A DNA stretch of 64,000 nt from positions 248,001-312,000 of the forward strand of contig NZ_JBITMQ010000007.1 in the NCBI RefSeq assembly GCF_044466355.1. The letters run 5' to 3'. Made by a program: the position numbers and the translations under genes. The notes beneath the pieces are model-generated. The model did no database searches. It was not told the origin of the DNA and worked only from the letters and a program-made list of their open reading frames with translations. Position 1 is the first letter of the stretch, and each line of letters begins with the position of its first letter. Of this stretch, positions 63,904 through 64,000 are shown in pieces. The DNA is from Actinophytocola sp044466355. Its GTDB lineage: Bacteria > Actinomycetota > Actinomycetes > Mycobacteriales > Pseudonocardiaceae.

Positions 63904-64000
63904 GATCTACAACCTAACGGGAGCCCAATCGGCGACGGACTTAGAGCCAACGGCACGGTATCGACCTTCAGCGCCGCACGGTGGGCTTGATCGGTGCCCG

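Overview
This is a high-GC, gene-dense window from an actinobacterium. The content fits a member of the Pseudonocardiaceae or a close relative: a conservon operon, a PF04672-type methyltransferase, actinobacterial STAND/TPR proteins, an RbpA-family protein, HTH+TPR regulators, and many GTGA/ATGA start-stop overlaps. I cannot name the species. I see no rRNA, tRNA, CRISPR array, integrase or transposase.

Layout. (1) 1-4.5 kb: the 3' end of a benzoylformate-decarboxylase-like ThDP enzyme, convergent with a four-gene NMT1/Ssu-type ABC importer operon. (2) 5.0-9.0 kb: a conservon with a CvnA sensor, CvnB roadblock protein and CvnD GTPase, but no CvnC (DUF742), closed by a hairpin terminator. (3) 9.4-17.4 kb: an unfamiliar accessory block with a 445-aa protein carrying a nuclease-like E-I-K motif. 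It faces a minus-strand set of two small unknown genes and a 1662-aa STAND-type NTPase that resembles anti-phage sensor ATPases. (4) 17.4-42.4 kb: a large metal and redox island. It holds a MerR-controlled copper operon (CopZ, CopA, a second HMA protein, cupredoxin-type exporter, thioredoxins, DUF305), a CopC-CcdA-TlpA operon, a cyclodipeptide synthase, and a BlaI/CopY repressor with an M56 protease. It also holds a thioredoxin/glutaredoxin/CcdA operon ending in a broken multicopper oxidase, small CPxGMG membrane proteins, and a translationally coupled CmtR-CadA-LspA-CDF-CoA ligase operon. Four near-identical inverted repeats, CTACG-N9-CGTAG, lie at four promoters in this island and look like the BlaI/CopY regulon.

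(5) 42.8-46.5 kb: a methyltransferase coupled to a STAND-TPR protein with an amyloid-like N-terminal motif, followed by a small HTH protein and an RbpA-family RNA polymerase-binding protein. (6) 46.7-50.2 kb: two conserved hypothetical proteins, a small protein and an inositol-monophosphatase-family enzyme, all on the minus strand. (7) 50.2-63.9 kb: a possible small-molecule or nucleotide-modification neighbourhood. It has a degenerate Nudix protein, QueE and QueD (7-deazaguanine pathway), two related HTH+TPR regulators, a HAD hydrolase, DUF1883, a B12-type radical SAM enzyme, an aldo/keto reductase, a CYTH protein, a methyltransferase and an alkaline-phosphatase-superfamily enzyme.

The best candidates for something undescribed are the cyclodipeptide synthase inside a copper regulon, the four-site BlaI regulon itself, the large STAND locus, and the radical SAM/AKR/CYTH cluster linked to QueD/QueE.
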